From: Nephrocerus scutellatus
Lineage: Eukaryota > Arthropoda > Insecta > Diptera > Pipunculidae
Length of the DNA stretch: 64,000 bases
Direction of reading: 5' to 3'
NCBI GenBank assembly: GCA_947095585.1
Contig: OX352761.1
Location: 26,193,777-26,257,776 of the forward strand
The position numbers and the translations under genes are program-made. A model generated the notes under the pieces. The model was given only the letters and a program-made list of their open reading frames with translations. It did not search any database and had not been told where the DNA came from. Below are positions 29,608 through 41,604 of this stretch, piece by piece. Positions within the stretch are counted from its first letter, which is position 1; each line of letters begins with the position of its first letter.

Positions 29608-32039
29608 AGGATTCTTGCAGTTTCCGTTATAAATTGTTTGTTGCAGGAGAAGTTAACAGCCTCCCGCCACCCCTACCAGAGAAGATTCATCGCCAACATA
29701 GCCGCCTTTTCTTCTTCTAAGAAAAGTTGCTGGTGCAACTGCAGCGTTTTCATCTCCCCTTTTCTGCTGATAGCTGACTTTCGTTTCTGTCCGATTAACA
29801 ACAATTTATTTCAATTTTCAGCAAGCTTCTTGCAAATATTATATTGCTCCATAAGCACTCAAAGCTAATTTTCTATTAAAAAAAAGACGAATCCTCCAAA
29901 AATTGGATGCTTTAATCGTGCACAGCTCTCAAAATACGAGTATAAACCCAATTTGGGAAAAGTTTCACTTTAATTGGCGAAAAAAATTTGTGGAGGATAT
30001 GTATCCTGCAAAACTATACTAAGACATACTAGTAAGTACGGCTCCGAGATCCGTTCAAGGGGCATTGTGACTTTTTTTCTACCAATATCCACAGCGCAAT
30101 TAAGTCCAGATAATTGGACCTGCGCTATCGACATCGGCAAATGTTTCATCGCAATGCATTTGACCATTGACGAAAGTTACAGGATGACCCTTACGTAGTA
30201 ACGACGCGACGGCCGGCCAATTCGTAGATTGCGAGGTTTTCCAATTTAAACATAATAACACCAATTGCGTGGTACAACAGCTGTGCCCGTGGTGCAGACC
30301 CTTTAATGTTTTAATATGCAAATTTCGATAACGATCAAGTGAAACCATCATCCTCTTCCTCTTCTCTTTCTTCTTCCTGATCTGTGCGCCACTTAGCAAC
30401 CCCGTACCATCAGACGACTGTAATCATAACCTGGAAATGATTTCTTTCACTTTCCTTTTGTTCATTTTTGTATCCTAAATTTATTTTTTGGCAGCGCTCT
30501 CGGTTCGTCTGTGGATGGACTGGACCGCATTCAAGTCCAAAAGGAATTTCTTTGCAAAAAAAGGAACAGGAACAGTGGCAGCACGATTTTCACAATAACA
30601 CATTGTCTAGCGCAGAGTGGCTGAGTGTGCCGCGATATTCCTTCCTTGTCGATCGGTCCGTCCGTCCATCAAGAGTTCAATTTCGCTAGTAGCTCCAAGA
30701 TAACCAACAATGAGCTAAGCTCGCTCGAATTCAATGTGCCACCAGATAACAATTTGAATGAAAAACCACAACAACAACGATGACGGCGACGATGCCATCC
30801 CACTTTGCCGCCATTGTGATGCGACCTTAACTGATTGAAATAATGCTATGCTTTGGGACTTATGCGAAAGCATTTCTACATACTGATGCTTAATGCTCAC
30901 CGGCAATAGATACTTTCCGAGATACCGTTGGCAACGTTGGCCGAACCACGCGCGCAGCATCAACACCAAGAGGGAATTCTTTTAATTCTTACGACGAATT
31001 AATTGGTGTAGTGTTGCCTGCCTGACTGCCTGCCCGATGATGGTATAATAGCTCGCGATGACTTAGCTTGACTTGGTCGGTCAGGGAAAAAGAAGCTTTT
31101 GTTAAGTTGGCTGCCTGGCTGTTGGTCTGCTGGATGGCTGAAACCAGCCATGTTCACCGACTTTAATGAAAGATAATAGTTTATTTATGGCTCTGGCTTC
31201 TTTTTACCGCATCTGCAATGGTGATGACCAAGTTAACTGCAAGACGGCTGCTGCAGTCTCAATTGTTTATCGATTATGAAACCTGAATTTAATTCTTTAA
31301 GTAGTGTGTTTCACTTTTCTCGCTGCGGGTTCGTTCGTTTCGCAATCAACACGCTTGCGCTCATTCGAGAGTCAATTGTTTGTCTATGAGAACGCCCTGG
31401 GCGGGCGCAACTGATACCACCAGCATCACCACATGTACCTACCACTAAACGTACCTCACCGCGATGACCCATGTTTCTTTGAATTCACAGATGTTTACCG
31501 TAAATATATGGTGTCACGTGAAAAATAACATTTAGGAATTCCTCTGTAAGGTTCTCTCACTCGGAAGCGACCTCTGCTGCTGGGTAGTATGATGTAATCT
31601 CTTATCTTTAACTTTGATGCGATTGAATGCGATAATGTGCATAAGGTGGTAAGTTATTGCGCCGATCTTTAACAGAAAAAGGTGTTGCATTATATGTTAA
31701 AGGGTCATAAAATAAATCATAAAAACAAATTATATACAAAATTCCCAACATTTTCTCCCAATGGTGATATTTCACCGATAATAATTACCCTCAAAGAATA
31801 CAATAAAATGTATTGATTGTTACAATATTTATAAGAGGACTAACCCTAAATGTATACAATAAAATCACAATGACTGTTGCAATATTTATTAAAGGATTTA
31901 AACCTAAAAGCATATATGAAATGTATTGATTGTTTAAATATTTATTAAAGAATTAAACTCTAAAAGCATTGAAGTTGTCTCCCAATTGCCGTTGTGCACG
32001 GTCGTGCTGCACTCCAGCACACGCTAACGTCAAACTACA
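29608..32039. other. 2.4 kb with no recognised gene or repeat
   Basis: Composition is less AT-rich than the surroundings, particularly 30200-31450, and it is free of the transposon families seen elsewhere in the window. Open frames (for example 30100-30399 on the minus strand) lack known motifs. It may be unique intergenic, possibly regulatory, host DNA. Confidence 0.35.
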
Positions 32040-32465
32040 AATATAAAAATAAAAAAACAACGCATAATGAAACAACCCATAAATATAAAATTTTTCATGT
32101 AAATTCTCCAATAGGAGATACATATGTGCGCAAAGTTTGAGCCGGGCTGATTTGGAAAATATTAATATTAGAGCCCCTTTCACTTCAAAATTTTTTCAAA
32201 AACTGGAAAAAAATATGAAAAAAAATTCAAATCAAAAAAATTTTTACAAAAAGTTCGGTTTATCGGAGATACACATATGTTTAAAATTTAAAGTAAATCG
32301 GGCTGATTTTTAAAAAAATATTTATGGCCCCACCCTTGGGCCTCAGGGCCCACTCGCTCCAAAAATTTTACAAACACGTTTGTTCATCGGGATAAACATT
32401 TGTTTAAAATTTGAAGAAAATCGGGCTAATTTTTTTTAAAAAATTATATGGGCACTAGCACTTAC
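32040..32465 (-). repeat. repeat family K, copy E (head missing)
   Basis: Tail at 32080-32110 (TTTTTCATGTAAATTCTCCA), then about three internal units with GATACACATATG and GGCCTCAGGGCCCACTCGCT. It stops where CR1-like sequence begins at about 32470, so the head end is lost. Confidence 0.6.
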
Positions 32466-32469
32466 ATCC

Positions 32470-32675
32470 ATTTTTTCAAACGCTGATAAATTTTCAGCTC
32501 ACGAAATATCTTCAAACCAACGAAATCCTTAGTGACCGGCAGTATGGATTTCGTGGGCAACGTTCTACTGGTGATTTGATGGTATATCTCATCGAATAGT
32601 GGAGCCGGTCTCTGCATCTTTGTTGAAAGCAAAACTGTTGCACTCGGTATTTCTAAGGCATCAAGCTCTTTTTTA
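32470..32675 (+). mobile_element. CR1-like RT fragment, 5' side of a nested insertion
   Basis: Pieces corresponding to YGFRGQRSTGDLM near 32550 and VALGISKA near 32640 are part of the RT fingers and palm. It is cut at 32676 by a family K element and continues at 33163. Confidence 0.55.
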
Positions 32676-33162
32676 AATTCTCTATATTACCTTCACTTGC
32701 CCGTGGCTGGCTGGCTGGCCAAATCTTGTGATCAATTTTTAACCCAATTCCTACAGCCCGATTTTATTGCACACATGTATATCTCCCAAGACAACACTTT
32801 CTATTAAAATTTGAGGCCCCTCGGGCCGCGGGGTCGGGGGGCTCCCTTACAAATATTTTACAAAATTTACCCGATTTTCTTTTAATTTTGTACACATGTG
32901 TGTCTTCGATGGAAAACACTTTTTGGAGCGATCGGCCCCTTGGGGACCCCAATATACAATTTTTAAATATCGCTATATCGCATCAGATCACGGCAAAGTC
33001 TGAGCTCTGTGCTTTGTGAGCAGCGCTGTTCGCTGCCGCTGCGTCATTTGGTGAATGATTTTGCCACAAAACGAGCACGCAGTGTGTGTGTGTGTGTGTG
33101 TGTGTATCCCCGATTAGAGAATTTACAAGAAAAATTTTAATTTTTATGGGTTGTTTTTTTTT
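32676..33162 (+). repeat. repeat family K, copy F, nested in a CR1-like element
   Basis: The copy with both ends clearest. It begins AATTCTCTATATTACCTTCA (then CTTGCCCGTGG) and ends GATTAGAGAATTTACAAGAA plus a T-rich stretch. The outer AATTCTCTA and TAGAGAATT form a short terminal inverted repeat. One to two internal units (GGCCCCTCGGGCCGCGGGG near 32815) and a (GT)n run at 33083-33104 lie between. CR1-like RT sequence flanks both sides. Confidence 0.6.
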
Positions 33163-34228
33163 CAAAATACGTGCTTATGAAGTCGCTGATATACTGCTTC
33201 ATTGGATTAGAAGCTATCTTTTGGACCGCTCAATTCATGTTATATTGGGCTTCAAGTCAAAAGTACATTACTTAAATGCTGGCGTTCCACATGGCTCTGT
33301 TTTGTCCCAGACACTTTTTCTCATTTTTATATATGATCCTTTATCTGTGACTTCTAATCCAATTCACTCTTTCGCCGACGACAGCACTCTTAACTTCTCA
33401 TATAAGTTTGAGGAACGTCCCTTCACTTTTCATGTGGAACTCAAACAACTACGTACGTTAAGCACCTTAAATTCTGACCTAGACAGCATAATAAAATGGG
33501 GAGAAATTAATCGAGTAGAATTTATAGCTTCCAAAACCCAATGTTGTCTCCTGTCATCTAAGCGAATCCTAAATCCCATGCCATTATCCATGAATGGCAC
33601 TTGATTCGAGGAAACTGCAAATCTCGCAATTCTCGGTATGTGCGTTAACGACAAGCTTCGTTGGAATGACCACATATTTACCGTCGCCAAAACTGCTGCG
33701 AAATGTTTAGGTTTTCTAGCCAGGTGCAAGAAATATTTCACTCCCTCTGATCTGGCTACTATCTACAAGGCTTTTATTCGCCCTAAACCGCGCGATAAAA
33801 CTTATCGGTGACGCAAATAAAGCGAACTCAATAGATTCGCTTGAACACCGTAGCACCAGCGGTGCTCAGGAGAAATAGCCAGCTGCATGCCACCTCTCCT
33901 TGAATCCAACTGCAATCCTCGTAGCGCTCTAAATGCTCATCAGTTTACCCTCAAGCCCATCTTCGGACGTACAAAGTTAAGTTCAGGGATTCGACCTTCC
34001 GCCAGCCGCACAATACGTATGTGGAATGATTTGACAAGCTCTGTCTTCCCACATCACTATGATCCACAGGCATTCAAGACACAAGCTCATAGACATCTCA
34101 TCTTTTTTCCTCCTCTTCCTTAACGCCCACGCTGTGCCAAGCATATAGCCGAGCATTGTAAGCGTACGAACCCCTTTAAGCGTGCGCGGATTCTATAAAA
34201 AAAATGAACTTATAGAGGATAGTTCCTC
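33163..34228 (+). mobile_element. CR1/jockey-like RT fragment, main part
   Basis: The frame at 33150-33604 reads RAYEVADILLHWIRSYLLDR, LNAGVPHGSVLSQTLFL (RT block), SFADDSTLNFSY (catalytic ADD) and WGEINRVEFIASKTQCCLL. After a TGA it continues with LARCKKYFTPSDLATIYKAF. The C-terminal RMWNDLTSSVFPHHYDPQAF follows at 34017-34077. It is disrupted by stops and a deletion near 33790. No RNase H is seen, consistent with CR1/jockey rather than LOA/I. Confidence 0.7.
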
Positions 34229-34229
34229 T

Positions 34230-35785
34230 CGCCGTTACGTCAGTCTCTGGTCACTTTCTCCAACGCCAGGTTGAAGAGGACGCAGGCCAATTTATCCCCT
34301 TGTCGGAGACCGTTAAAGATGTTGAATGGGCCTGATAGTGATCTTCTTACTTGGCTTATAACATTGGTCATGGTCAACCTACATAGTCGTGTCAGTTTAT
34401 TTGGGATGCCGAATTCTCTCATGGCTTTATAAAGTTCTACTCTGGCTATGCTATCATAGGCGGCTTTAAAGTCTATAAAAAGATGGTGTAGTGAGTTTTG
34501 AAACACTAGACATTTTTCCATCGCCTGCCTACGGTGTGTAAATCTGATCAGTTGTTGATTTGCCTGTGATGAAGCCACACTGGTATGGACCAATGATAAC
34601 TTTAGCGTATAGGGGTTATCCTGTCCTGAAGGATAGAGGAGAAAATCTTATACGCGGTACTCAACAACGTTATACCACGATAATTGCTGCATGTTGTGAT
34701 ATCTCCTTTCTTATGTATGACGCACAGGTTGCCACTTCGCCAGTCTTTTGGAATAGCTTCTTCTTCCCATACTTGCACTATTATTTCATGAATTACTAGG
34801 TGTATTTTGGGGCCTCCTATTTTAATCAGTTTCGCTGGGATCCCATCTGATCCCGGGGCCTTATTATTTTTTGAGCCGATTTATCGTTCTGCTAACTTCC
34901 TCTATGCTTGGTGGCGGCAGCATAGTACGGTCTTCGGTCATTGGTGGAGCCTCCAATTCCTCAGTTAGCTGGCCATTTAACAACTCATAAAAGTGCTCTT
35001 CCTATCACTCTAAGATGCCTTTGAGATCGGCGATCAGATTACCCTCTTTTTCTGTGCAGTATGTGCAACGAGGTGTATATTGCGTCATACCGCGGACTCT
35101 TTGGTAGAACTTCCGCGCCTGGTGCGGTCTGTGCTCCTGTACTGTTCTAGTGACGAGATTCTTCTACCAGGCTGCTTTCTTTCGCCGGTGAACAGTTTTT
35201 TCATATCTTCTGAACTCTTTATATTTATCTTCGCGTGCCCGCGTTCTATGAGATTGTTGCATTACTCGGTACGCAACATTCTTACGATAAGTCGCTAGCT
35301 TACATTCGTCATCGAACCAGTCGTTCCAAATCTATACGATTACTGCCTAAGATGGAGTCAGCAGTACTAATGACAGTATTTTTGAGGCTCGTCCATTTCT
35401 TTTCTACGCCCGACATCGCAGACCCAGGACTTACTCTCCCTGCATTCAGGGCTAGTCCTATCGCTTGACCGTAGTTGTTTCTGGTCTCTTCGTTGCGAAG
35501 GGCAGCCGTGTTGACTCGAATCTGATTCGCGGATGCAGTCTTTTGTGATGATGCAATCCGTGCTCGGAGCACCATACAAACAAGATAGTGGTCCGAGTCG
35601 ACGTTGGCACCTGGGTATGTTCGTACTGTCATCAGGTTCGGGTTGTGGCGGCGGTCACAGAATGCAATCCGTGCTCGGAGCACCATACAAACAAGATAGT
35701 GATCCAAGTCGACGTTAGCACCTGGGTATGTTCGTCCTGTCATCAGGTTCAGGTTGTGGCGGCGGTCTATCAACACGTGGCCACC
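34230..35785 (-). mobile_element. RTE-like retrotransposon fragment (endonuclease end to RT)
   Basis: On the minus strand the endonuclease C-terminus (DRRHNPNLMTVRTYPGANVD, SDHYLVCMVLRARI) is followed by the linker (RVSPGSAMSGVEKKWTSLKN), the pre-RT region (35300-34800) and the RT palm. The palm carries LFIDFKAAYDSIARVELYKA and GLRQGDKLACVLFNLALEKV (34240-34593). The RT C-terminus is missing. It contains a tandem duplication of 111 bp at 35553-35774. Confidence 0.8.
35553..35774 (-). repeat. 111-bp in-frame tandem duplication in the RTE endonuclease
   Basis: Units 35553-35663 and 35664-35774 repeat the segment encoding DRRHNPNLMTVRTYPGANVD, DHYLVCMVLRARI. The period of 111 (37 codons) keeps the frame. 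Units differ at several bases, so the duplication is not brand new. Confidence 0.85.
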
Positions 35786-35985
35786 TCAGACCCCCTGACC
35801 GCCACAACACTCCCCTCAATAACCAATAAGAACACCCCTCAAGACACGCCTCAGAAAAGTCTTTCACAAAAGTTCGTACGAGACCGTCAACTAACAGCAT
35901 TAGAATGAAAAAAGCGTGACAGAATGACATATAAACCGACAGAAAGACATAGGCAAGTTAATGTAAAAGCAAAAGCATTTAAAAA
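35786..35985 (-). repeat. G-rich minisatellite element GM, copy 2
   Basis: On the minus strand TTGCTTTTACATTAACTTGC, then CGGTTTATATGTCATTCTGTC, parallels the leader at 10188-10245. It is followed by a short G-rich stretch (CTTGAGGGGTGTTC, GGTTATTGAGGGGAGTG) like the body at 10295-10765. Here the array is short and abuts the RTE fragment. Confidence 0.6.
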
Positions 35986-36361
35986 GGTCAGTTTTTTCAT
36001 TTTTCTTCACATATGTGTACGTCTGCAGACGTACCTCTAGACATTTATTTAAATATTTCTTCTATTACATCTGTTTTTATGTTTTTGTTTTAGTTTTTGT
36101 TTATTTATATCATATCGTTTTGTATTCTGTTTAGTGTCCTTCAGTGTGTGTATACATATATCTGTTTTATATATATCCATATATATATATAAATAGAATA
36201 GCATATATTCATATAATTCTTTTCGTTTATTAAATTTTAACACTTTGTTCACATTTTATATAATAATTTTTGTTCTGAGAAATTTTTTGCAAAGTTTGCA
36301 ATTAAATAAAGTTTACTTGCAGTTTCAACTATAAGCTATAAATACTGTGTAATATGTTATA

Positions 36362-36592
36362 CAGTCCGTAACATTTGGATAACCTCACACATAGTTTCTC
36401 TTAAAATCACTTGTTTTTGGTACATTCTTGATGTTTACTTACATTTTTGAATAATGAGAGACAAGGTAAGACTGAGCCGTTGAGATTAAGAGAAGTACTT
36501 ACTGGTTTTTTAAAGTTAACCAATTTTCTGAGTTGATTTTGTTTAAGGTCACTCAAATGTGCATTTTTTATTGTAACATTAGAATAGCCTCA
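36362..36592 (+). repeat. left terminal inverted repeat of the Tc3-like element
   Basis: About 231 bp matching the reverse complement of 37685-37916 with scattered substitutions. Confidence 0.85.
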
Positions 36593-37684
36593 ATTAACTT
36601 TGTTCTACAGAACGAGCGAAAATTTGTCAGCGTGAGCATTGAAAAGCAGTACTTGTTTATTTTGGTAGCTTTAAAATATTAAAATTTGTAGACAAAGTTC
36701 ATTGACTGCAACGGAAATAGCCAAAATCGAGGCATATCATGAGTAAGGTCTTTTTAATCGTGCTATAGATCAGAAAATAAATCGCAGTCCAAAAGTTATA
36801 ATTAATTATTTAAAAAATCTATTATTGTACAGAAAAAACTATAAAGGACGTACTTCAACAGTTCTTACTGACCATGACAAGCGGAGAATTATACGACTGG
36901 CTTCCAATTCTTCCCAGTCTTTGAACAAGATAAGACACGAAGCTGGATTATAAGTTATCCGAATGACAGTTAGAGTTCTTAAAAGTGCCTGACACTTGAA
37001 ACGCCTGAAGCTGAAAAAAAAACCACCACTCAACACTCTTCGAAAGCTGCAGCTGCTCAATTTCGCAAGACAGCACATGACATGGAATACCGATGGCAGC
37101 AGCCAGTCAAACGATTGGCGAAAAGTGACATTTTTAGACGAAAAAAAGTTCAACTTAGACGGACCAGACGATTATAGTTTTTATTTTCATGACCCGAGAA
37201 AAGAAAAACTGTTCTTGGATCGCCATCATAGCCGAGAGGGAGGCATTATGGTATGAGGCGCGATATCGTTATATGGCACAATTGATTTAGTCGTTGTAAC
37301 CTGTAAAATGACAGCGACGTACTATAAAACTGTATTGGAAACAGCTTTGCCCCAGTTTCAAAATATTTTTGGACCACTGACGATTATTTTCCAGCAGGAC
37401 AATTCACCGATTCATACAGCTGGCGTTATTAAGGCATCGTTGCAAAGCCAAAAACCTGAACATCATTGAAAATGTATGGGGCTGGCTAGCGCGCACTTTT
37501 TATGAAGGTGGGAAACAGTATGCAAGTAAAGAGGACTTAATTGAAGGCATTAAAGCGGCCTGGGCGAATATTTCATTGCATTACTTGAATTCTCTGTATA
37601 AATCGTTAAAAGATCGCATTTTTGAGGTAATTAAAAATAAGGTTGTTATTATCTTGTTATCTTGTAAAATCAAATCAAATACAG

Positions 37685-37916
37685 TGAGGCTATTCTACTG
37701 TTACAATAAAAAATGCACATTTGAGTGACCTCAAACAAAATCAACTCAGAAAATTGGTTAACTTTAAAAAACCAGTTAGTACTTCTCTTAATCTCAACGG
37801 CTCAATCTTACCTTGTCTCTAATTATTCAAAACTGTAAGTAACCATCAAGAACGTACCAAAAAAAAAGTGATTTTAAGAAAAACTATGTCTGAGGCTATC
37901 CAAATGTTACGGACTG
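37685..37916 (-). repeat. right terminal inverted repeat of the Tc3-like element
   Basis: About 232 bp. The outer end is complementary to CAGTCCGTAACATTTGG, and the inner end carries TGAGGCTATTCTACTG. Confidence 0.85.
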
Positions 37917-37918
37917 TA

Positions 37919-38999
37919 TGTACATATGCATGAAGTGTGCTTTCATGTATAATATATTTGTTTTTTTTCTCTCAATAATAATTTTAAAGTAATAGTGCAA
38001 TTGTTATTGTTTTTGTTTCGCTACTTCTTGTTATCATCTAAGACGACGATTTCTAGGCTACTCTTTGTGGTCACAGCTGACTTTCTGACCGAAAACTAAA
38101 CTGAAAAATGCATATATAGATAAATATTTGTTTTGTTATTTAACACTTTTTGTTTGTTCTCGCGTAAGATACTCCTACTTCTTTCTATCACCTACCACCA
38201 GCTATAAATATTGTCAATTTTTTTCATATTTTCGTATTGTTGTTTGTTTAAGATTTGTCGTTACAATATTTTTGTTTGGATTCAGGTGAGTACATTACAT
38301 ACATATATTTTTTTCTGTTATTGTTGCTATATAATTACATAATTACAATGATTAAGTTGCATTTTTCCTGTTTACATTGTGTACGATTTGGTAATTTGCG
38401 TATTTTTTATGTTTACGCAATTTGAATTTGAAATGTGTGTGTGTGTGTGTGTATTTGTAGTGCAATTGTTTTGGTTAAAGTTGTCCTTATTCATAAGTTC
38501 TCTACAGTTTTCTTAAATAAATTCAATAAATTTTTACACAACAGATGAATTGAAATATCTTAGTTATAATACATACATGTATTGCAATTGTTGCAATGAA
38601 ACACTTAACATAACAACCGATTTCTTTTGTGCTGTTGAAAGTTTAACTTTTAAAATAACACTAAAGTTTATGCAATATACACAAATGTGGGATTAAACCG
38701 AGAAGCGGGTAAAATGTTGAATTCTCTATGGCAAAGGGCATATATTTGCTGTCGCTCTCATCAAGCTGGCCAATTACACTCAACTGCACTTGCTCTTGCT
38801 TGAGTCGTTAGTTTCATATATTTTCAGTTTATCTTCAACGCACACTTAATGGTAACTGGCAACACTTAATAAAAAAAAAATAGCAATAAAGGTAAGAAGA
38901 GGTTTAAATCTTTGAAAATCATTAATTTCCATATTATGGGTAAGGCGGTCAGCTATAAAAAGAAAATGGACTATCAAGCCAATTAACGCTTTCCATTTT
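37919..38999. other. AT-rich stretch without a recognised gene
   Basis: Contains a (GT)n run at 38434-38452. No coding or transposon motif recognised. Confidence 0.45.
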
Positions 39000-41604
39000 T
39001 GCTGCGGTCAGCCATCAGCAGAGTAGGGCAAATAACACAGAATGCTTCAGAAATGCATGTGGCCGCAACTATCTCTGACTGGTGGAAGTGCGATCAAACC
39101 TCCATCTGGTGGCCGCCGGTAATTTTCCTCCAATGCAGGAAAAGCGGAATGATCGGGCTAGTTTGGCGCGAGGCCAATAACCTCGCCCGTAAAAAACCAT
39201 ATTACGGAACCCAAAATCAGCTTCGGATACACTGATAAACGACGACGACCACGGCAACGAAAACGTCTAAACGATTTAAGAATTTTCTCATGGAACGTAC
39301 GCTTACTGTACAGAGCTCGAGCTGCGCAGCAGCTAACCTATACCCTGTCCAAATATAATGCTGACTTAACAGCAATTCAGAAGATGCGATGGACGGGGAA
39401 TGCGGTGTCTTACAAAAATCAGAATACGAGTATGACATATATTTTAGAGCTGCCATGCAAGACATCATGTGCTGGGGGTGGGGTTTCTAGTCAGAAAAAG
39501 AATGAAACCCACCGATATCGGCTTTAAAGCAACAAATGAAAGGCTATGCACCCTTCGCGTGCGGGGCAAATTTAAAAACATAAGCCTCATAAACGTTCAC
39601 GCACCTACAAAGGATTCCCTAGATGATGAAAAAGAAGAATTCTTTGAATCAGTCGAACGGGAACTCCATGCCTGCTCTCAGTATGATGTAAAAATCATTC
39701 TGGGGGATATGAATGCTAAAATAGGTAGGGTGCCAGTATTCAGGCAGTACATTGGCACCCATAGCTTACACGAGAACACTAATGACAATGGACAACGAGT
39801 CATAGAGATGGCAGCAAGCAATAATTTGGTCGTTGCGAGTACAAGGTTTGCACGTAAAAATATCCACAAAGCCACCTGGGTATCTCCCGATGGAGCCACT
39901 CGCAACCAGATAGATGACGTGACAGACAAAGTTGGTAATCTGATCGCCCCGATCTTAAAGGCATCTTAGAGTGATAGGAAGAGCACTTTTATGAGTTGCT
40001 AAATGGCCAGCTAACTGAGGAATTGGAGGCTCAATCAATGACCGAAGACCATACTATGCTGCCGCCACCAAGCATAGAGGAAGTTAGCGGAGCTATAAAT
40101 CTGCTCAAAAATAATAAGACCCCGGGATATGATGGGATCCCAGCGGAACTGATAAAAATAGGAGGCCCCACATTACACCAAGCAATTCATAAAAAAATAT
40201 AGCAAGTATGGGATGAAGAAGCTATGCTAGAAGACCGGCGAAGAGGCATCCTGTGCCCCGTACATAAAAAGGGAGACATCACAAAATACAGCAATTATTG
40301 TGATATAACGTTGTTGAGTACCGCGTATAAGATTTTCTCTCTCCTTTATCCTTTAAGACAGGATAGCCTCTAAAGTCATCATTGGTCCATACCAGTGTGG
40401 CTTCATCCCCGGCAAATCAACAACTATCAGATTTACACCCTTAGGCATGGAACCTTAGTGATGGAAAAATGTCTGGGGTTTAAAACTCACTACACCATCT
40501 TCTTATAGACTTTAAAGCCACCTATGGTAGCATAGCTAGAGTAGATCTTTATAAAGCCAAGAGAGAATTCGGCATCCCAAATAAACTGACAGGACTATGA
40601 ACGTTGACCATGACCAATGTTATAAGCCAAGTAAAAATATCCGGATCACTATCAAGCCCATTCAACATCTATAACGGGCTCCGACAAGGGGATGGGTTGG
40701 CCTGCGTCGTCTTCAACCTGACCTTGGAGAAATTGATCCAAGACTCTGACGCAACGGCGAGATGAACAATCCTATATAAGTCCATTCACATACTGACTTA
40801 CGCAGACGATATTGACATCGTTGGTAGAAACCGAAGAGCTGTACAGGAAGCTTTCATCCAGATCGAGCTGGCGGCACGAAATCTGGGGCTGCACATACAT
40901 GATAGCAAAACAAAGTACATAATGGCCACGTCTGCGAGCAGAAGATCCAACATTGATCTATCAAATAAAACTAGTGGAGCGCGAATTTGAACATTGTTGA
41001 GGCTATCCTTTAACTATCTTGGGTCAAATGTAGCAGCAGATAACAGCATGGAACCAGAAATACGCGCACGGTTGCTTCAAACCAACAAAGCCTACTCTAG
41101 TCTCTCAAGACTCTTCAAATCCAGGAATTAAACCATAACAACCAAGCTGCTGATATATAAGACAATGGTCATACCATTACTCACAATGCAAAAAGCATTC
41201 TGACCTTTTAGCCGCGTTCGAGAGAAAAGTCTTACGGAGAATTGTTGGCCCCGTATGTGAGGAAGGACAATTCCGGAGACTCTATAATGATGAGATCTAC
41301 GAGCGTTACCGCGATTTCGACATCGTGAAGAAAATTAAGCTCGGTAAGCTCCGGTGGGCAGGACACCTAGCTCGCATGACCGAAGAGGATCCTGCTCGGA
41401 AAGTCCTTTGCGGTAGGATTTATGGAACACGACAGCGAGGCCGGCCAAGCCTACGCTGGAAGGATGGCGTAGACCAGGATGCCCAGAGTTTATGGATTAT
41501 AAACTGGATGACATCGGCTCGAAATCGGGACCGGTGGAGAGACTTTTTGCGGGAGGCCAGGACCGAACCCCGGTTTTAGAGCCAAATATGATGATGATGT
41601 AAAT
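39000..41604 (+). mobile_element. RTE-like retrotransposon, longest copy (internally deleted, dead)
   Basis: Order: 5' region, AP endonuclease, reverse transcriptase, C-terminus, short-repeat tail. The endonuclease (about 39290-39925) shows LRIFSWNVRSLYRARA in a broken frame, SLINVHAPTKDS and KIILGDMNAKIGR. Next, NNKTPGYDGIPAELIKIGG at 40096-40160 starts the RT. TYADDIDIVGRNRRAVQEAF near 40793-40855 is the catalytic block, and LRWAGHLARMTEEDPARKVL (41325-41579) the conserved tail. It ends TATGATGATGATG, fitting the short-repeat 3' ends of RTE elements. About 500 bp between endonuclease and RT are missing at NQIDDV|TDKVGNLIA, and several frameshifts are present. Confidence 0.8.
39469..39969 (+). 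pseudogene. RTE endonuclease domain remnant (166 codons open)
   Basis: The longest open piece of the RTE copy, an apurinic-type endonuclease that would nick target DNA. It carries the strings INVHAPTKDS and GDMNAKIG of the catalytic core and ATWVSPDGATRNQIDDV near its end. The N-terminal strand with the first catalytic Asn/Glu lies upstream in another frame, so the domain is broken. It runs across the internal deletion into an unrelated frame and stops. Confidence 0.7.

Larger units (their letters stand above)
36362..37916 (+). mobile_element. Tc3-like element (Tc1/mariner superfamily), full length but inactive
   Basis: 1,555 bp bounded by TA on both sides (36360-36361, 37917-37918). It has long terminal inverted repeats, 36362-36592 and 37685-37916, starting CAGTCCGTAACATTTGG. 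The plus-strand transposase is recognisable: LASNSSQSLNKIRHEAGL (HTH part), VTFLDEKKFNLDGPDDYSFY (first catalytic D), FQQDNSPIHTAG (second D) and NIIENVWGWLAR (E). Several in-frame stops, plus a deletion/frameshift before the last block near 37440, inactivate it. The wording of the catalytic blocks is closest to Tc3-type transposases. Confidence 0.85.

Noticed and set aside
29270..29608. A host gene of 112 codons
   Set aside because: Its first 25 codons are antisense CR1-like sequence and the rest resembles retrotransposon capsid; it is a chimera of debris.
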